From Didymella arachidicola (Eukaryota > Ascomycota > Dothideomycetes > Pleosporales > Didymellaceae), in the NCBI GenBank assembly GCA_016630955.3, contig CM049998.1:806001-870000 (forward strand): a stretch of DNA of 64,000 nt. The letters are read 5' to 3'. Shown one piece after another: positions 11,356 through 21,056 of the stretch; within the stretch, counting starts at the first letter, position 1, and each line of letters starts with the position of its first letter. The position numbers were made by a program, and so were the translations under genes. The notes under the pieces are model-generated. The model saw only the letters and a program-made list of their open reading frames with translations, was not told the origin of the DNA and made no database searches.

Positions 11356-11925
11356 GTCGAGACAACCATTAGTTTCTAACTGTTCGTTCTCGACTTGGTG
11401 TGTAGTAATGTGGGACGGAGTTTGCTGTTGGAGCATAACATCATTGCGCCAACATCAGTCTAGTGCGTTGTAAAAGGGTGCTACCTTGGTCTTCTCGTGT
11501 GCTTTGGCGACCGTGACTGCTGCTATCCGTACTGATAGGTAACTTCCAGCGGAGAACAGTATCCATGGCAGTGACTTGAATTGAGTACAAGTTGTTGAAG
11601 AGACGGGCAGCTGTGGTGTTTCAGCTCACACTAGCGCTCTCCCCGCATATATAATCGCCACTCCCCAGCCCCTTTTTGCAGCCACACGTCCCTGCCCATT
11701 CGCACACCCACCTGCAACATTCGCGCGTTGCATCACCCAGTATCAGAACTGTCTTTCTGCCCGCATTCGCATCTTACGGTGTTCTCCTCTATGCCAAGCT
11801 CCAACGATCGCATCACAACCTCAAGCACCCCTATAGTGCGAAGTACTACATCCGCACCAACCCGGAGAATGATAAGCTCCGCGAGTACTAATCGAGCTCG
11901 AAGAGCGAAGTGATGGCTCCACTGA
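11356..11925. other. Intergenic; weak coding signal near 11.8 kb
   Basis: A TATATAA motif lies near 11651. Two overlapping frames at 11676-11913 (one ending RTNPENDKLREY, another starting MPSSNDRITTSS) look somewhat protein-like and may be a first exon of the broken frame that follows, but I could not find a splice chain joining them. Confidence 0.35.
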
Positions 11926-12324
11926 CATCAGTCGCCTTTGGCACTCACGCGCGTGGTTCGCAAGAACGAGAGCGACGTAATCTTACACAAAGAAATGTGC
12001 TCAGCGATATGTTCCGCAACCCCTGTCATCAAAACGAGCTGCAAGCGCTGACTTTCCTGCGACGAGGAATCCTACCGGTACCAATCTCTTGATGAAGATT
12101 ATACCGAGAAGGATCGCCTCGGTCTGAAACCCTACGGATCTCATCTCGGGACCTCGCTGAGCGACGCGCATTCTCAGTGCGATGAACGATGTCCAGACAC
12201 AACGCAGCGCAAAAAGGTCCGCGACTCCAGCAAATCATTCTTCGGTCGCGCGCGCTGCATGAACCCCCGAGGATCGATTGATGTGGCATCTGAAACTTGT
12301 GGTGGCCTACACGACCGTTCGTAA
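11926..12324 (+). pseudogene. Coding-like frame with one internal stop, hypothetical
   Basis: One reading frame reads like protein from about 11926 (LTRVVRKNESDVILHKE) to 12324, with a TGA at 12049-12051. After the stop it continues CDEESYRYQSLDEDYTEKDR, then GLKPYGSHLGTSLSDAHS, ending at a TAA. A CTGAC near the TGA could be the branch point of a very short 42-nt intron, but the flanking donor (GTCATC) and acceptor (GAG) are poor, so either a broken gene or a multi-exon gene is possible. Beyond 12324 two frames (12325-12528 and 12342-12488) also look coding. I recognise no family. Confidence 0.3.
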
Positions 12325-12806
12325 TTGGTGGATCCTACCGCGCAGCTCATGAAACGCCAAGTTCGCAGGCAAACATTGCCAAGCAGACTGTCCACTCTGC
12401 ACACAGCCTCGAAGACGGGAACGACCCTGCTGCAATCGCTCCGCTCAGCGGTGGAAAGTGCTGTTTGGCATCTTGGCACAACGCTTAAGGAAGAGTGCAG
12501 CGGATCTCTGATTCTGTTTCGCAGCTAGTCGCTCCTTCTGTGCATGTGCAGACGCTCGCTTGAGTCTTGTCATGGTCCTCGTGTAATTTGACATTTTCTT
12601 CTTGCAGGTGTTCGGACGGCACAGTCTGTGGAGGATGGCATGTTGACTGCAGACATGGATATTTAAACAGGGAGCACCTATCCTCGGATACCTGACTCCA
12701 ATTCATTCGCTTTCGCTCAGCTTCAGCAGTTCAATTCACTTAGATCCAGGAGATCTAGTTGTCATTCTTTCAGAACAGTCATTCTTTGTTGCTTAGTACA
12801 GCAATC
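12325..12806. other. Possible 3' part of the broken frame, then promoter of the PL3 gene
   Basis: The first ~200 bp contain two competing open frames (see previous entry). The segment 12530-12806 looks like a promoter and 5' leader for the PL3 pectate lyase: a TATTTAAAC motif lies near 12660 and pyrimidine-rich leader follows. Confidence 0.4.
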
Positions 12807-14089
12807 ATGAAGTTTACACAGGTCCAGCTCGCGGCTCTCATTGCCAGCATCGCCTCTGCGCAGACCCTTAACATCCCTACTCGTGTCGGTGAGATCACCT
12901 CGCTCCCCGAACCCAGTATCATCACTGGGAGCATCGACCTCGGAAACCGGGAGTTTGACCGTGGTCAAGCCTGCGACTCAGACGAGGACACGGGCAGCGA
13001 CAACGCCGTCTTCATCCTCGAAGAGGGCGCCAGCCTGTCCAACGTCATCATTGGTGCCGATTCCCTTGAGGGCGTTCACTGCACCGGTAAGCCTCCAGTG
13101 GCCACACAATCGGATACATATCTGACTTTGATCTAGGATCCTGCACCTTGACCAACGTCTGGTTCCGTGACGTCTGCGAAGACGCCATCTCGATCCTCGG
13201 CACAGGCGACGCAACCATCATCGGCGGGGGCGCGCAGGAAGCCAAGGACAAAGTAGTCCAGCACAACGGCGCCGGCACAGTGACGATCAAGGACTTCACC
13301 GTCGTCAACGCAGGAAAGTTGTACCGCAGCTGCGGCGACTGCACCAACAACGAAGCCAAGTCGCCGCGCAAGGTGGTCGTGGAGAACGTGCGCGCTTTCG
13401 GCCTGACAAGCGATCTCATTGGCATCAACTCCAACTTTGGCGATGAGGCGACTATCAGCGGTAGCTGTGGCGAGACGAAGAACGTGTGCCAGGAGTACAA
13501 GGGCGTGAACAAGGGCAATGGATCGAGCTCCAAGGTTGACACTAAGACGGCGTGCAAGGGTGCGCAGGGCGCGCTTGAGGCTCTGCCTGCGTGCGGTGCG
13601 GACAGCGAGCTGCCTCCTCCCGAGACGCCGTCTGAGTCCGAGGCTATTCCTTCTGCCACCGCAACCATCACCGCGAGCGAGGTTGAGCCTACCCCGACCG
13701 CCACCATCACTGCCAGCGAGGTTGAGCCTACCCCGACCGCCACCATCACTGCCAGCGAGGTTGAGCCTACCCCGACCGCCACCATCACTGCCAGCGAGGT
13801 TGAGCCTACCCCCACCGCCACCATCACTGCCAGCGAGGTAGAGCCTACGTACACGGCAACCGTCAGCGCCACACCGACCGGTGTCGAAGAGGAGGAGGTC
13901 CCCTCCAGTGCCGTGCCCACGACGCTCGAAACCAAGACCAAGACGGAGGAGGCCTCTCCCACCAAGGAAGCCGAGAGCGGCAGCGTTGCGCGCTGGGCAC
14001 AGTGCGGCGGCAAGGGCTACACGGGGCCGACCAAGTGCGCGTCGGGCGCGTGCGCAGTCCAGAACGAGTATTACTCGCAGTGCTTGTAG
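12807..14089 (+). CDS. Secreted pectate lyase, PL3 family, with C-terminal CBM1
   Basis: A secreted enzyme that cleaves de-esterified homogalacturonan by beta-elimination, calcium-dependent in this family. Exons 12807-13086 and 13137-14089 give 410 residues. Residues 1-18 are a signal peptide ending ASA before QT; a longer in-frame start at 12759 would spoil it. The PL3 domain (about residues 25-265) shows NAVFILEEGASLSNVIIGAD, EGVHCTGSCTLTNVWFRDVC, KVVQHNGAGTVTIKDF and GKLYRSCGDC. It is followed by a Thr/Glu/Pro linker with five tandem 13-residue repeats, then a CBM1 cellulose-binding module (WAQCGGKGYTGPTKC to YYSQCL, with the expected Cys and aromatics) at the very end. PL3 alone is about 230-250 residues, so linker and CBM1 are an addition that would tether the lyase to cellulose in plant walls. 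Confidence 0.95.
13658..13852 (+). repeat. Five tandem 39-bp repeats encoding the PL3-CBM1 linker
   Basis: Five in-frame copies of a 39-bp unit encode TATITASEVEPTP. The inner copies are nearly identical at the nucleotide level, the outer ones diverge (last ends EPTYTATVSA). Thr/Pro-rich repeats of this kind are usual O-glycosylated linkers in fungal carbohydrate enzymes. Confidence 0.9.
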
Positions 14090-14926
14090 GCGCTGACGTA
14101 GCGTGCGGGGTGTTGGGAGGGGGAGCTTCGATTCTTGATGACCTTTTGGGGGGTTCTTTGTAATTAGATGTTGCTGAAATGCAATCTGAGATGCTTGTTG
14201 CTGAATGGGTTACCACCACCGACGCAGAATTACGTGTAGAGAGACTCATTCCACGTAATCCTACCCAACACCTCCATCGCCATCCCACGCAGCAGCATTC
14301 CATCACACTCTGCGGGCCTCGTAGACGAGCCTTCAAGGCTCTGTGTCGCGGAATTCTAAGTGCTGAGTGGATCAAGCACATAAAGGCTTGAAGCGGCGAG
14401 GAGGGGTGGGAGAGAGAGAGAGAGGTGATGTTATGAGGTAGGTTATGGTGTCTGGGCATTGTGTCATCGTGTGCGATATTGTGATTACAGGGGGTGAGAG
14501 GTTGTGAGGGTGTTTAGAATTTGGGGTCCGGAGTGTTTTTGCCAAGGGGGTAGAGACGGTAGTGGTTGACGAGACCTTCGAAGCCAGGTCGAGGGAGGTC
14601 CATGGATAGAAATAAAGACAACAGAGGCAATCAACACGAGACAAGGCACCCACGCTGATCGAATGCATGTTGGGTATCCATATCTACAAAGCAATACTAT
14701 CTATCTAGCGTCCTCGCTTTCCCCGCCGTCCAAAAGACGCATATGTATCTCCCTGCATCAACACCCCCTTCACTCAGAGAAAGTACCTCACGGCATTATC
14801 ATACCAATTCCGCCCGTCCGCCATCCGCCAATCCACAGTGGCCAACTCCCTAATCTTGCCCATCGTATCCACAGTCCTCTCTCCACCACCACCACCCCCC
14901 TTCCCCTTCCCCTCCATACCCCCATT
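14090..14926. other. Intergenic between convergent genes
   Basis: This is the 3' flank of the PL3 gene and the 3' flank of the PP4 gene on the other strand. It contains a short GA-repeat (about 14411-14425). No gene is supported; a long plus-strand frame from 14663 is antisense to the PP4 gene. Confidence 0.5.
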
Positions 14927-16353
14927 CTACAAGAAGTAATCCGCCACCGGCTTCTTCGCCGGCATCCCCCTCGAATCCTGCGGCGCCGCCTCAAAAACCC
15001 TATACCGCCGCCCGGGCCCATCGCGATTCTTCTGCTCGAGCACAGAGCTCAATCTGCGCTCTCCGTTGGTGTTGGGCCCGTCGTTGCTGCCGAGCACCCA
15101 CCCGGCGGCGCCGGCACCGCGATCGCCGTTGGAGCGCCGCTGGAAGCCCGCGTTGGAACCGTCTTCGCCGAGCTCGAGGATGGCGGCGACGTTGCCGCAG
15201 CGGTAGCAGTAGTTTGGGGCGGACCAGACGGTTACGATGGTGCTGTCGAACATTTCCTTGAAGCCTTCCATGACGAGCTGGTGTGCGCGGGCGATTAGCG
15301 AGAGGTCGTTTTTGTGGTTGAAGCATTTGACGATGTCGGCGCCGAAGAGGAAGCCGGCGCCGCGGGGGGAGAGGCCCCAGCCGTCGATCTCGTCGGGGTC
15401 GGACCAGAGCAGATCGCACATGGCGCCCTCGTGGGGCACTTCCTGCTTGCGGTCCAGCAGGCGGATCTTGTCGATGCTGTCGATGAGCGGGGAGAGGCCG
15501 CCGTGGACGCACAGGATGGCGCCCGTGTCGTTGCGGGTGCTCCCGTTGGCGTAGCCGCTCGCAGCGGTGCCCGGGGCGCCGACGTTGGTCGGGGTCGGGG
15601 GCGCGACGGGCGACGAGGAGCCCATGTTTGCGCTGGCGCCAGAAACCGAGCCGTGGGTGTCCGAGTTGCGGGCGTAGCGGTACATGATCTCGCCGGCGGC
15701 GTTGAGCGTCTCGATCTCAATGTCCTGGTCGAGGTCCGGGATGCTGTCCATGTTGCTGTTGGAGGCGACGGGGCCGTCGGTGGGCTCGAGCGAGGTGGCG
15801 GCGCCGGTGACGAGGGCGCCCAGGGCGAGGTAGTCGAAGACCTCGCAGCAGTAGCGCCAGACGTTTGCGCTGCCGTACTTGCGCAGGCACTCGTCGTAGA
15901 AGCCGTAGACGGTGGTGATCTGGCGCGACTCGTGGTTGCCGCGGATCAGCGTGATGCGGTCGGGGTAGCGGACCTTGAGGCAGAGCAGGAGGAGGAACGA
16001 CTCGAGCGAGTAGAAGCCGCGGTCGACGAAGTCGCCTGAGATGTCAGCACAGTCCGATTCAGAGCCGTCGCACAGCACAGCCCAAACCATGCTCTGCAGG
16101 AACAGTTACCCATGAACAGATAGTTCGTGTCCGGGACGTCGCCGCCGACGCGGAACAGCTCCATGAGGTCGTGGAACTGGCCGTGGATGTCGCCGCAGAT
16201 GGTCACGGGCGCGTCGACGCCGACGACATTGCCCTCCTCGATCAGCAGCTCGCGCGCCTTGTAGCACAGCTCGCGGACCTGGTTCTCGGGGATGGGCCGG
16301 CACGCCCGCAGCTGCTGGATCGCCTTGTCGAGGTCGCTGCCGCCTGCGCTCAT
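14927..16353 (-). CDS. PPH3: Protein phosphatase 4 catalytic subunit (PPH3 orthologue), with two insertions
   Basis: A Ser/Thr phosphatase of the PP2A group; PP4 acts in DNA-damage checkpoint recovery and other nuclear processes. Exons 16353-16110 and 16035-14927 give 450 residues, against about 307 in animals. Metal and phosphate motifs are intact: CGDIHGQF (53-60), MGDFVDRG (81-88, split by the intron), RGNHESRQ (113-120), HGGLSP and SAPNYCYRCGN. The C-terminus is DYFL, the carboxymethylation tail of the group. The N-terminus SDLDKAIQQL and FRVGGDVPDTNYLFMG favour PP4 over PP2A or PP6. The extra length is an Asn/Ser/Pro-rich insert of about 95 residues (157-251) just before the ILCVHGGLSP strand and a Gly/Arg-rich one of about 55 (371-428) before RVFEAAPQ. 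Both sit on surface loops and keep the frame. Confidence 0.93.
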
Positions 16354-16951
16354 GGCGGCGGTCGAATGCGTGTGGTATGGCGTGCGCCCTGCTTGCGCCA
16401 GCCTGCGCGGCCTGTCCTGCTCTTGCGACTCTCTCGGCGGTGCGGCGGCGCGGCGGTGCGAAGTCGGTGGCGTCGCGTGTGGTGCAGCGGTCGATGGGCT
16501 TGCAAGGCGCAAGCAGCTCTGCGGGAAATATTGCCGTCGATGTTCTTTTCTGTCTGAACAGACCTCCCGAGCCCAAGATGGCAATATCTCAGCGTCGTCC
16601 CGGCGATTGCAGCTGCAACAGCCACGACTAAATCCGCGGGCCATCGCTTGACGTCCCTAGCCCGCGGGACGCAAGGACCACACCCTAGCGCCGTCACCGC
16701 GCTCACACCAAAAGTCTATCACCACCTCCCCGCAATCCCGCGCCCGCCCCGACTCCTCCACACGCTCGAGGCATCTCAATTGGCTGAGTAATCCCTCCCT
16801 CCGTCACTCGCAGCTTCCCGCATTGTCTGACCCCAACGCCAACAGACCCAGTGATGCCTCGACCGACCCTCGCTTTGTAAACGCACCCGACGAAACCACC
16901 ACACCAACACCGCGGACCGAGCCCCAACAACACCCCCCCCCCCCCGGCACC
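16354..16951. other. Divergent promoter region
   Basis: GC-rich sequence between the PP4 start and the small membrane protein start. Frames here are extensions of the two genes or their shadows. A run of 13 C residues at about 16933-16945 lies just upstream of the second gene's ATG. Confidence 0.5.
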
Positions 16952-17323
16952 ATGCCGCCGCACATGCACCCGCGCTCGCGCATGACCGCCTCCCTCTTCA
17001 CCACCACCCTGATGGTCTCCTTCCTCGTCGTCGCAGCCCCACACCTCATCCCCTGTCCCGTCGACCCGCGCACGCTCAACGACGCTGCGGATCCCACACG
17101 GCGGCGCCGCAGCAGGAGAAAGCCCGTCGACCCACAAGACGAACAGCCCGCGGACGCCCATGCGCTGGAGCAGCAGCGCAGAGTACTCCTCGAGGAGCGC
17201 TTGAGTCCCAAGAGGGAGTGTCCGATTCCGAAGCCGGGGGGGCTGGTGGGCCAGGTTCTGGGTATGACGAGGGGTCGGGAGGTTACAAGGCAGGTTGAGC
17301 GGATGAGACGGGATGATCGATGA
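16952..17323 (+). CDS. Small single-pass membrane protein, unknown function
   Basis: A 123-residue frame. I chose the Met at 16952 (MPPHMHPRSRMTASLFTTT) over the in-frame ATG at 16823, because the extra 43 residues are low-complexity and are encoded across a 13-C run. The start is followed by one hydrophobic segment (SLFTTTLMVSFLVVAAPHLI) and then a CPVDP motif. The rest is Arg-rich (RRRRSRRKP) with a short possible coiled coil (HALEQQRRVLLEERL) and a Gly-rich tail. Its layout, a short basic N-terminus, one helix and a cysteine just beyond, resembles small mitochondrial inner-membrane assembly factors, but I cannot name the family. It diverges from the PP4 gene. Confidence 0.6.
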   Translation: MPPHMHPRSRMTASLFTTTLMVSFLVVAAPHLIPCPVDPRTLNDAADPTRRRRSRRKPVDPQDEQPADAHALEQQRRVLLEERLSPKRECPIPKPGGLVGQVLGMTRGREVTRQVERMRRDDR

Positions 17324-17521
17324 TGAGGGAGTGTGAGGGGAGATGGGAATTGTATCTTGGTTAGATGGACGATGAAGTATCATGTGTATTATATGTACAT
17401 ACTCGGCTCAAGAGGACGATCGCATTGGCATAGAAATCTAAGATTCATGTACAGCCCGGGGCAACATGGTGATGCTGCTGGCATCGAGATACGCCGTCCG
17501 CACATCGAGAAACTCACCTCC

Positions 17522-17522
17522 C

Positions 17523-17568
<46 letters not shown>

Positions 17569-17623
17569 CTACAACAACTACAACAACTACAACAACTACA
17601 ACAACTACAACAACTACAACAAT
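17522..17623 (+). repeat. Compound microsatellite (AAC)n + (TACAACAAC)6
   Basis: About 16 AAC triplets (17522-17569) run directly into six 9-bp units TACAACAAC (17570-17623). Read on the plus strand it could code Asn/Tyr or Thr runs and on the minus strand Val; no gene is supported around it, so it is treated as non-coding. Confidence 0.95.
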
Positions 17624-18139
17624 TCCTCGCCCGAGATATCTCCACATCACAGCGCTGCAGAACCTAATGGCGGACGCTTTCGCCTAAGCACCATCCACAA
17701 GTCCTCAATCTACTTCCATCCACTGCAGAAATCCACGGCGAGACCTTCAGGACCTTGCTAGAAACCAATGGCGCTGCCGCTGTTTCGACCCCTGCCATCT
17801 CGTCCATTCCGATCTAATTCCCTTGCTTTACACTCGGTTCCCATATCACATCTCTATCCGTCACTTCTCATCTCGTTCGATCGAACGTTCTCGTGGTTCA
17901 TTTACCGGACAAGCGGTGGTCCTGATATCAAACTCAGGATGCTTGCTTGGTCCAACGGTAAGACGTCCGCGATTCGACAACCCTGAGAGAGATGGGTGTT
18001 CGCACTCAAAGCTGGGCGGCTTGATTGCTGCTCGAGCCTTCGACCCCTCGCTGACATCAGGCTTTAAGCGGAAGACCTGCGTTCGATTTGCAGAGTATCC
18101 AGTCTTTCTGTCGTTTTGAGATGGGTCGGTTTGTTGAGT
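17624..18139. other. Intergenic between convergent genes, nothing recognised
   Basis: The stretch from the microsatellite to the stop of the DUF4385 gene. Short frames only. Confidence 0.45.
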
Positions 18140-18736
18140 TCACTCCTCCTCTTTGACCTCCATCTTGACTTTCGTCTTACTCGCTTTCTTTGGCTTGACC
18201 TCCTCCTCCTCCTCATCATCATCATCATCTTCTTCTTCTTCCTTAATCGCCGTCCTTGCCTCCATCTTTGCGGCCTTCTTCTGCGCCCTATCCCACTCTT
18301 TCTGCTCCTTCACAAACCTCTCCTTCTTCGCCCGATACCCATCATGCATCTTCGCCTTCTCCCAAATTTCCTTAAAAATCAAACTAGCCTCGAGCTTCTC
18401 CTTCCGCCCCTCAAAATCCTCATCCTTGACCAGCTCCTCACCCGTCTTCTTATCGTACTTTCTCCCGCCCTTGTGGTTCGCATACCGCTTGGCGCGCGTC
18501 ATGCCCATCTGCAGGAACTTGCGCGCCATGTCCATGCCGATGAAGTCGTCGGCGGCGTTATAGGCGAGGAACTGGGCGTAGATGGCTGCGGAGGATGTGC
18601 GTGCGATGGAGGGGGTTTTGAAGCGCCAGGATGGTAGGATCTCGGATTTGTAGGGCTCGAATGTTAAGACGCCCATTTCGCCGCGGGCGATTCGGTAGGA
18701 CATGCGTTGTGCTTTGGTGAGGGGAGGGGAGGACAT
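18140..18736 (-). CDS. DUF4385-type protein with acidic/basic C-terminal tail
   Basis: A single-exon gene of 198 residues, starting MSSPPLTKAQRMSYRIARGE. The body matches the DUF4385 family as I recall it: GVLTFEPYKSEILPSWRFKTP, IGMDMARKFLQMGMTRAKRY, ANHKGGRKYDKKTGEEL, and a basic helix ending FVKEQKEWDRAQ. The family is shared by fungi and bacteria and its function is unknown; the dense Arg/Lys content suggests contact with nucleic acid or another polyanion, which is inference. The last 40 residues are a run of about 15 acidic residues, then Lys-rich KPKKASKTKVK. The in-frame Met codons farther upstream (up to 19039) add a low-quality extension and are rejected. Confidence 0.85.
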   Translation of the reverse strand: MSSPPLTKAQRMSYRIARGEMGVLTFEPYKSEILPSWRFKTPSIARTSSAAIYAQFLAYNAADDFIGMDMARKFLQMGMTRAKRYANHKGGRKYDKKTGEELVKDEDFEGRKEKLEASLIFKEIWEKAKMHDGYRAKKERFVKEQKEWDRAQKKAAKMEARTAIKEEEEDDDDDEEEEEVKPKKASKTKVKMEVKEEE

Positions 18737-19293
18737 GGTGGAGTGAGTGGAGATTAGAAGGGGCTTGAAGTGAGTCGATGAATTGTGGACATGGAGAAAC
18801 AGCCAGGCATGTTTGTGTGTACTGGTGGTGGTAGGCGCAGGGTCCAGTAGTGGATGATGACGTAGTTGTGCATATCCGGACGCGTTTCGACGCGCGATCA
18901 CGACGTCGCGTTTGACTAATACCGAAGTCTTGGAAAGCAGCGCCAGTAGAACCATCCCCCTGGAGATGGGATGGTCCTCTGTGCTGAGACACCAACTCGC
19001 CGCCTTTGATTTTTCTTGCGATTCAGTTCCAGTATGCATCTCGCTTAACTAGGTACACCTTCCAATCCGATTTTTAGCTATCGCCAAACGCCCTTGGATT
19101 ATTGCGCTATCAGTGCGTGTCCCATGTTGGCCTTCGAAAGTGAGATGCTATAGGGCCAGCTCTGTGTGCAATGATCAGCTGCAGCCTTGTCAGACCCCAT
19201 CGGCAAGGCAGCAGCGACCTCCGCTGACCTGTAGATAAATCAATCAAATCAGCTACTTCACACAAACCCGTCGACAACACGGAACCCATTGCA
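18737..19293. other. Divergent promoter region
   Basis: Between the DUF4385 and F-box protein genes. The left half is the 5' flank of the DUF4385 gene; no separate gene is seen. Confidence 0.5.
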
Positions 19294-20100
19294 ATGTCTT
19301 CACTTTCAAGCTCACATACGCCAGCTGTAGCGGCCACTGACGCACTGCTATTGCCAGACATCTTCTTCTCAATTATCCCACACCTCGACTTCCACTCCCT
19401 CCTCCGCGGCCAGCGCGTCTGCCAGACCTGGAAGTCCGTGATCTTTCGCTCACTTCAAGCTCGACAGATGCTGTTCCTTGAACCTGACTCCTCGCATTTG
19501 GAGGCTCTCAGAGCCGCAGAAGAGCACGACATTGCCGCCCGCAACCCACCAGCATGGCAGCGTCCTTCAAATCGCATCAGATCACGTCCAGAGTTCCGCG
19601 CGATGTTCAACCCATGGATCTTCACACATGGCTGCGAAGGCATCAGCTCGACCGAGGAGACAGAGTTCCACGCGTACAGCTTGACAAGGAATCGACCGTT
19701 TCCACCGACGTGGCGTTTCACTGATCGCATTTCTTCTGGGCGACTGGACTACTGCTTGACACCCGCCGAGCTTATGCGTTTGGTCAGCAGTGTCGGATCT
19801 ACTTGCACCTCGATGTTCCTCACACAGCCGCCTGTCAAGCGAGTGCTCATCACAATGCAGGGTGGGTATCTGCCCGAAGAGAAGGCCGATTTAGAAAAGA
19901 ACGAAGGTATCAGGATTGGTCATGTCTTATCGTTCGTGGGAGCTACCATTGCTGTGGCTGTCATGAGCAAGAGAAAGGGCAATAAAGACTTTACGACACT
20001 CGAGGTGAAGTTCGACGAGCACTTCACGGGCATCCGTTTCATGCCTATGCAGCAGCTCGTCAAGGATGATTACGGCAATATCAATGTGCGGACGGTCTGA
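19294..20100 (+). CDS. F-box domain protein
   Basis: A single-exon gene of 268 residues. Residues about 18-58 (LLLPDIFFSIIPHLDFHSLL, then GQRVCQTWKSVIFRSL) form an F-box, the Skp1-binding motif of SCF ubiquitin ligases. The remainder has no repeat type I recognise (no WD40, LRR or kelch). Conserved-looking blocks are FNPWIFTH, PFPPTWRFTD and LSFVGATIAVAVM, a layout common among many lineage-specific fungal F-box proteins. It would act as a substrate adaptor; the target is unknown. Confidence 0.8.
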   Translation: MSSLSSSHTPAVAATDALLLPDIFFSIIPHLDFHSLLRGQRVCQTWKSVIFRSLQARQMLFLEPDSSHLEALRAAEEHDIAARNPPAWQRPSNRIRSRPEFRAMFNPWIFTHGCEGISSTEETEFHAYSLTRNRPFPPTWRFTDRISSGRLDYCLTPAELMRLVSSVGSTCTSMFLTQPPVKRVLITMQGGYLPEEKADLEKNEGIRIGHVLSFVGATIAVAVMSKRKGNKDFTTLEVKFDEHFTGIRFMPMQQLVKDDYGNINVRTV

Positions 20101-20815
20101 GGCCAGCCAAAACCGAAAGTCAAGCAACTTGGAAGAAGAGAGTTGGAACACTAATCAGTGAAAGGTGAGCTTGGCAGGGATTTCCGGAACGGGATTCAGG
20201 AGAAAGAGACGATTGTATGCAGCCGAAGCATCAACCACCTGCTCTGGCTCCCTACAAAACGCCAAATGATAAAGCTCCTGGTTCAATTTCGAGACGTCAA
20301 TCGCCAGCAAGGACCATTCTCTTCGAGAGCAGCCCCACATCCACAGCTACACATGTTGGCTATGATAGCTACTCATGAACGTAGATTGTGCTACTTCCGG
20401 CGTCAATCATGCCAGACGGCGTCAGCGCCGCTCAGCGACGCGGCCAATTAGCGGCCAAACACGCACATCGGAGCTCCCCCTGATATTCTGGAAAGAATTG
20501 AACACGTCTTTTGATGAGACCATGCGTCAAGAAACAAGAAGACGGTTTTCGTGGTCGAAAAGTGCAGCATGATGGTGGAGTGAAGTGCGATGGCGATGCC
20601 AAGCCGACGAAGCCGGCAACCTCTCATCCCTTTGTTTGATTCAGCAACTCCCGCTCTTCCCGCAGCTATTGCCAAGCTCGAAGAAAGACAGTCCAGTGCT
20701 GGCCTTTGGTATCCCTTGCAAAGTCTAGTAGTTGCCTCTATGCGTTAGAGTTGTGGCTGCGCTAAAACGTGGTGAATGTCAGGATCAAAGCGAGTGCTGA
20801 GTTCACCTCAATTTC
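20101..20815. other. Intergenic, nothing recognised
   Basis: Short overlapping frames without domain signal lie between the F-box gene and the third inverted-repeat element. Confidence 0.45.
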
Positions 20816-21056
20816 TCCTGTGGTAGAGGTCATGACCGCATAAGCATTGTGGGTGGCCTCACAGGAGCCAATGAACATATCCACGTACTGAAACATTTAC
20901 AGCTTCCAATTTGACGGATAGCTAAAAAGTCAGCTACTGGAGCAGCCTTATTGGAGCAGCCTTATTGGAGCACAATATAAGTATCAAGCTTTGTGATTCG
21001 GCCCGTACCCCTGGACGCCGTTCTCCACCTACAATACTGATGCCTCTACCACAGTA
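20816..21056. mobile_element. Small inverted-repeat element, copy 3
   Basis: The left end at 20818 begins CTGTGGTAGAGG, and the right end, read from 21054 on the minus strand, begins with the same 12 bases. GCATAAG/GCATCAG and ATTGT(G/A)GGTGG follow at shifted spacing. TA lies outside the right end (21055-21056); the left flank is TC, so one target copy may have mutated. The right arm shares an ACCCCTGGAC core with copy 1. No coding capacity. Confidence 0.65.

Noticed and set aside
13048..14013. 321-codon open frame on the minus strand across the PL3 gene
   Set aside because: It is the antisense shadow of the repeat-rich linker (VAVGVGSTSLAVM repeats mirror the tandem units) and has no independent motif.
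15314..16039. 241-codon plus-strand frame over the PP4 gene
   Set aside because: Antisense to a strongly supported phosphatase; the composition (Ala/Val/Gly/Glu-rich) is what GC-rich reverse reading produces.
17438..17687. Frames coding poly-Val and poly-Thr
   Set aside because: They are translations of the AAC microsatellite and contain no other protein-like sequence.
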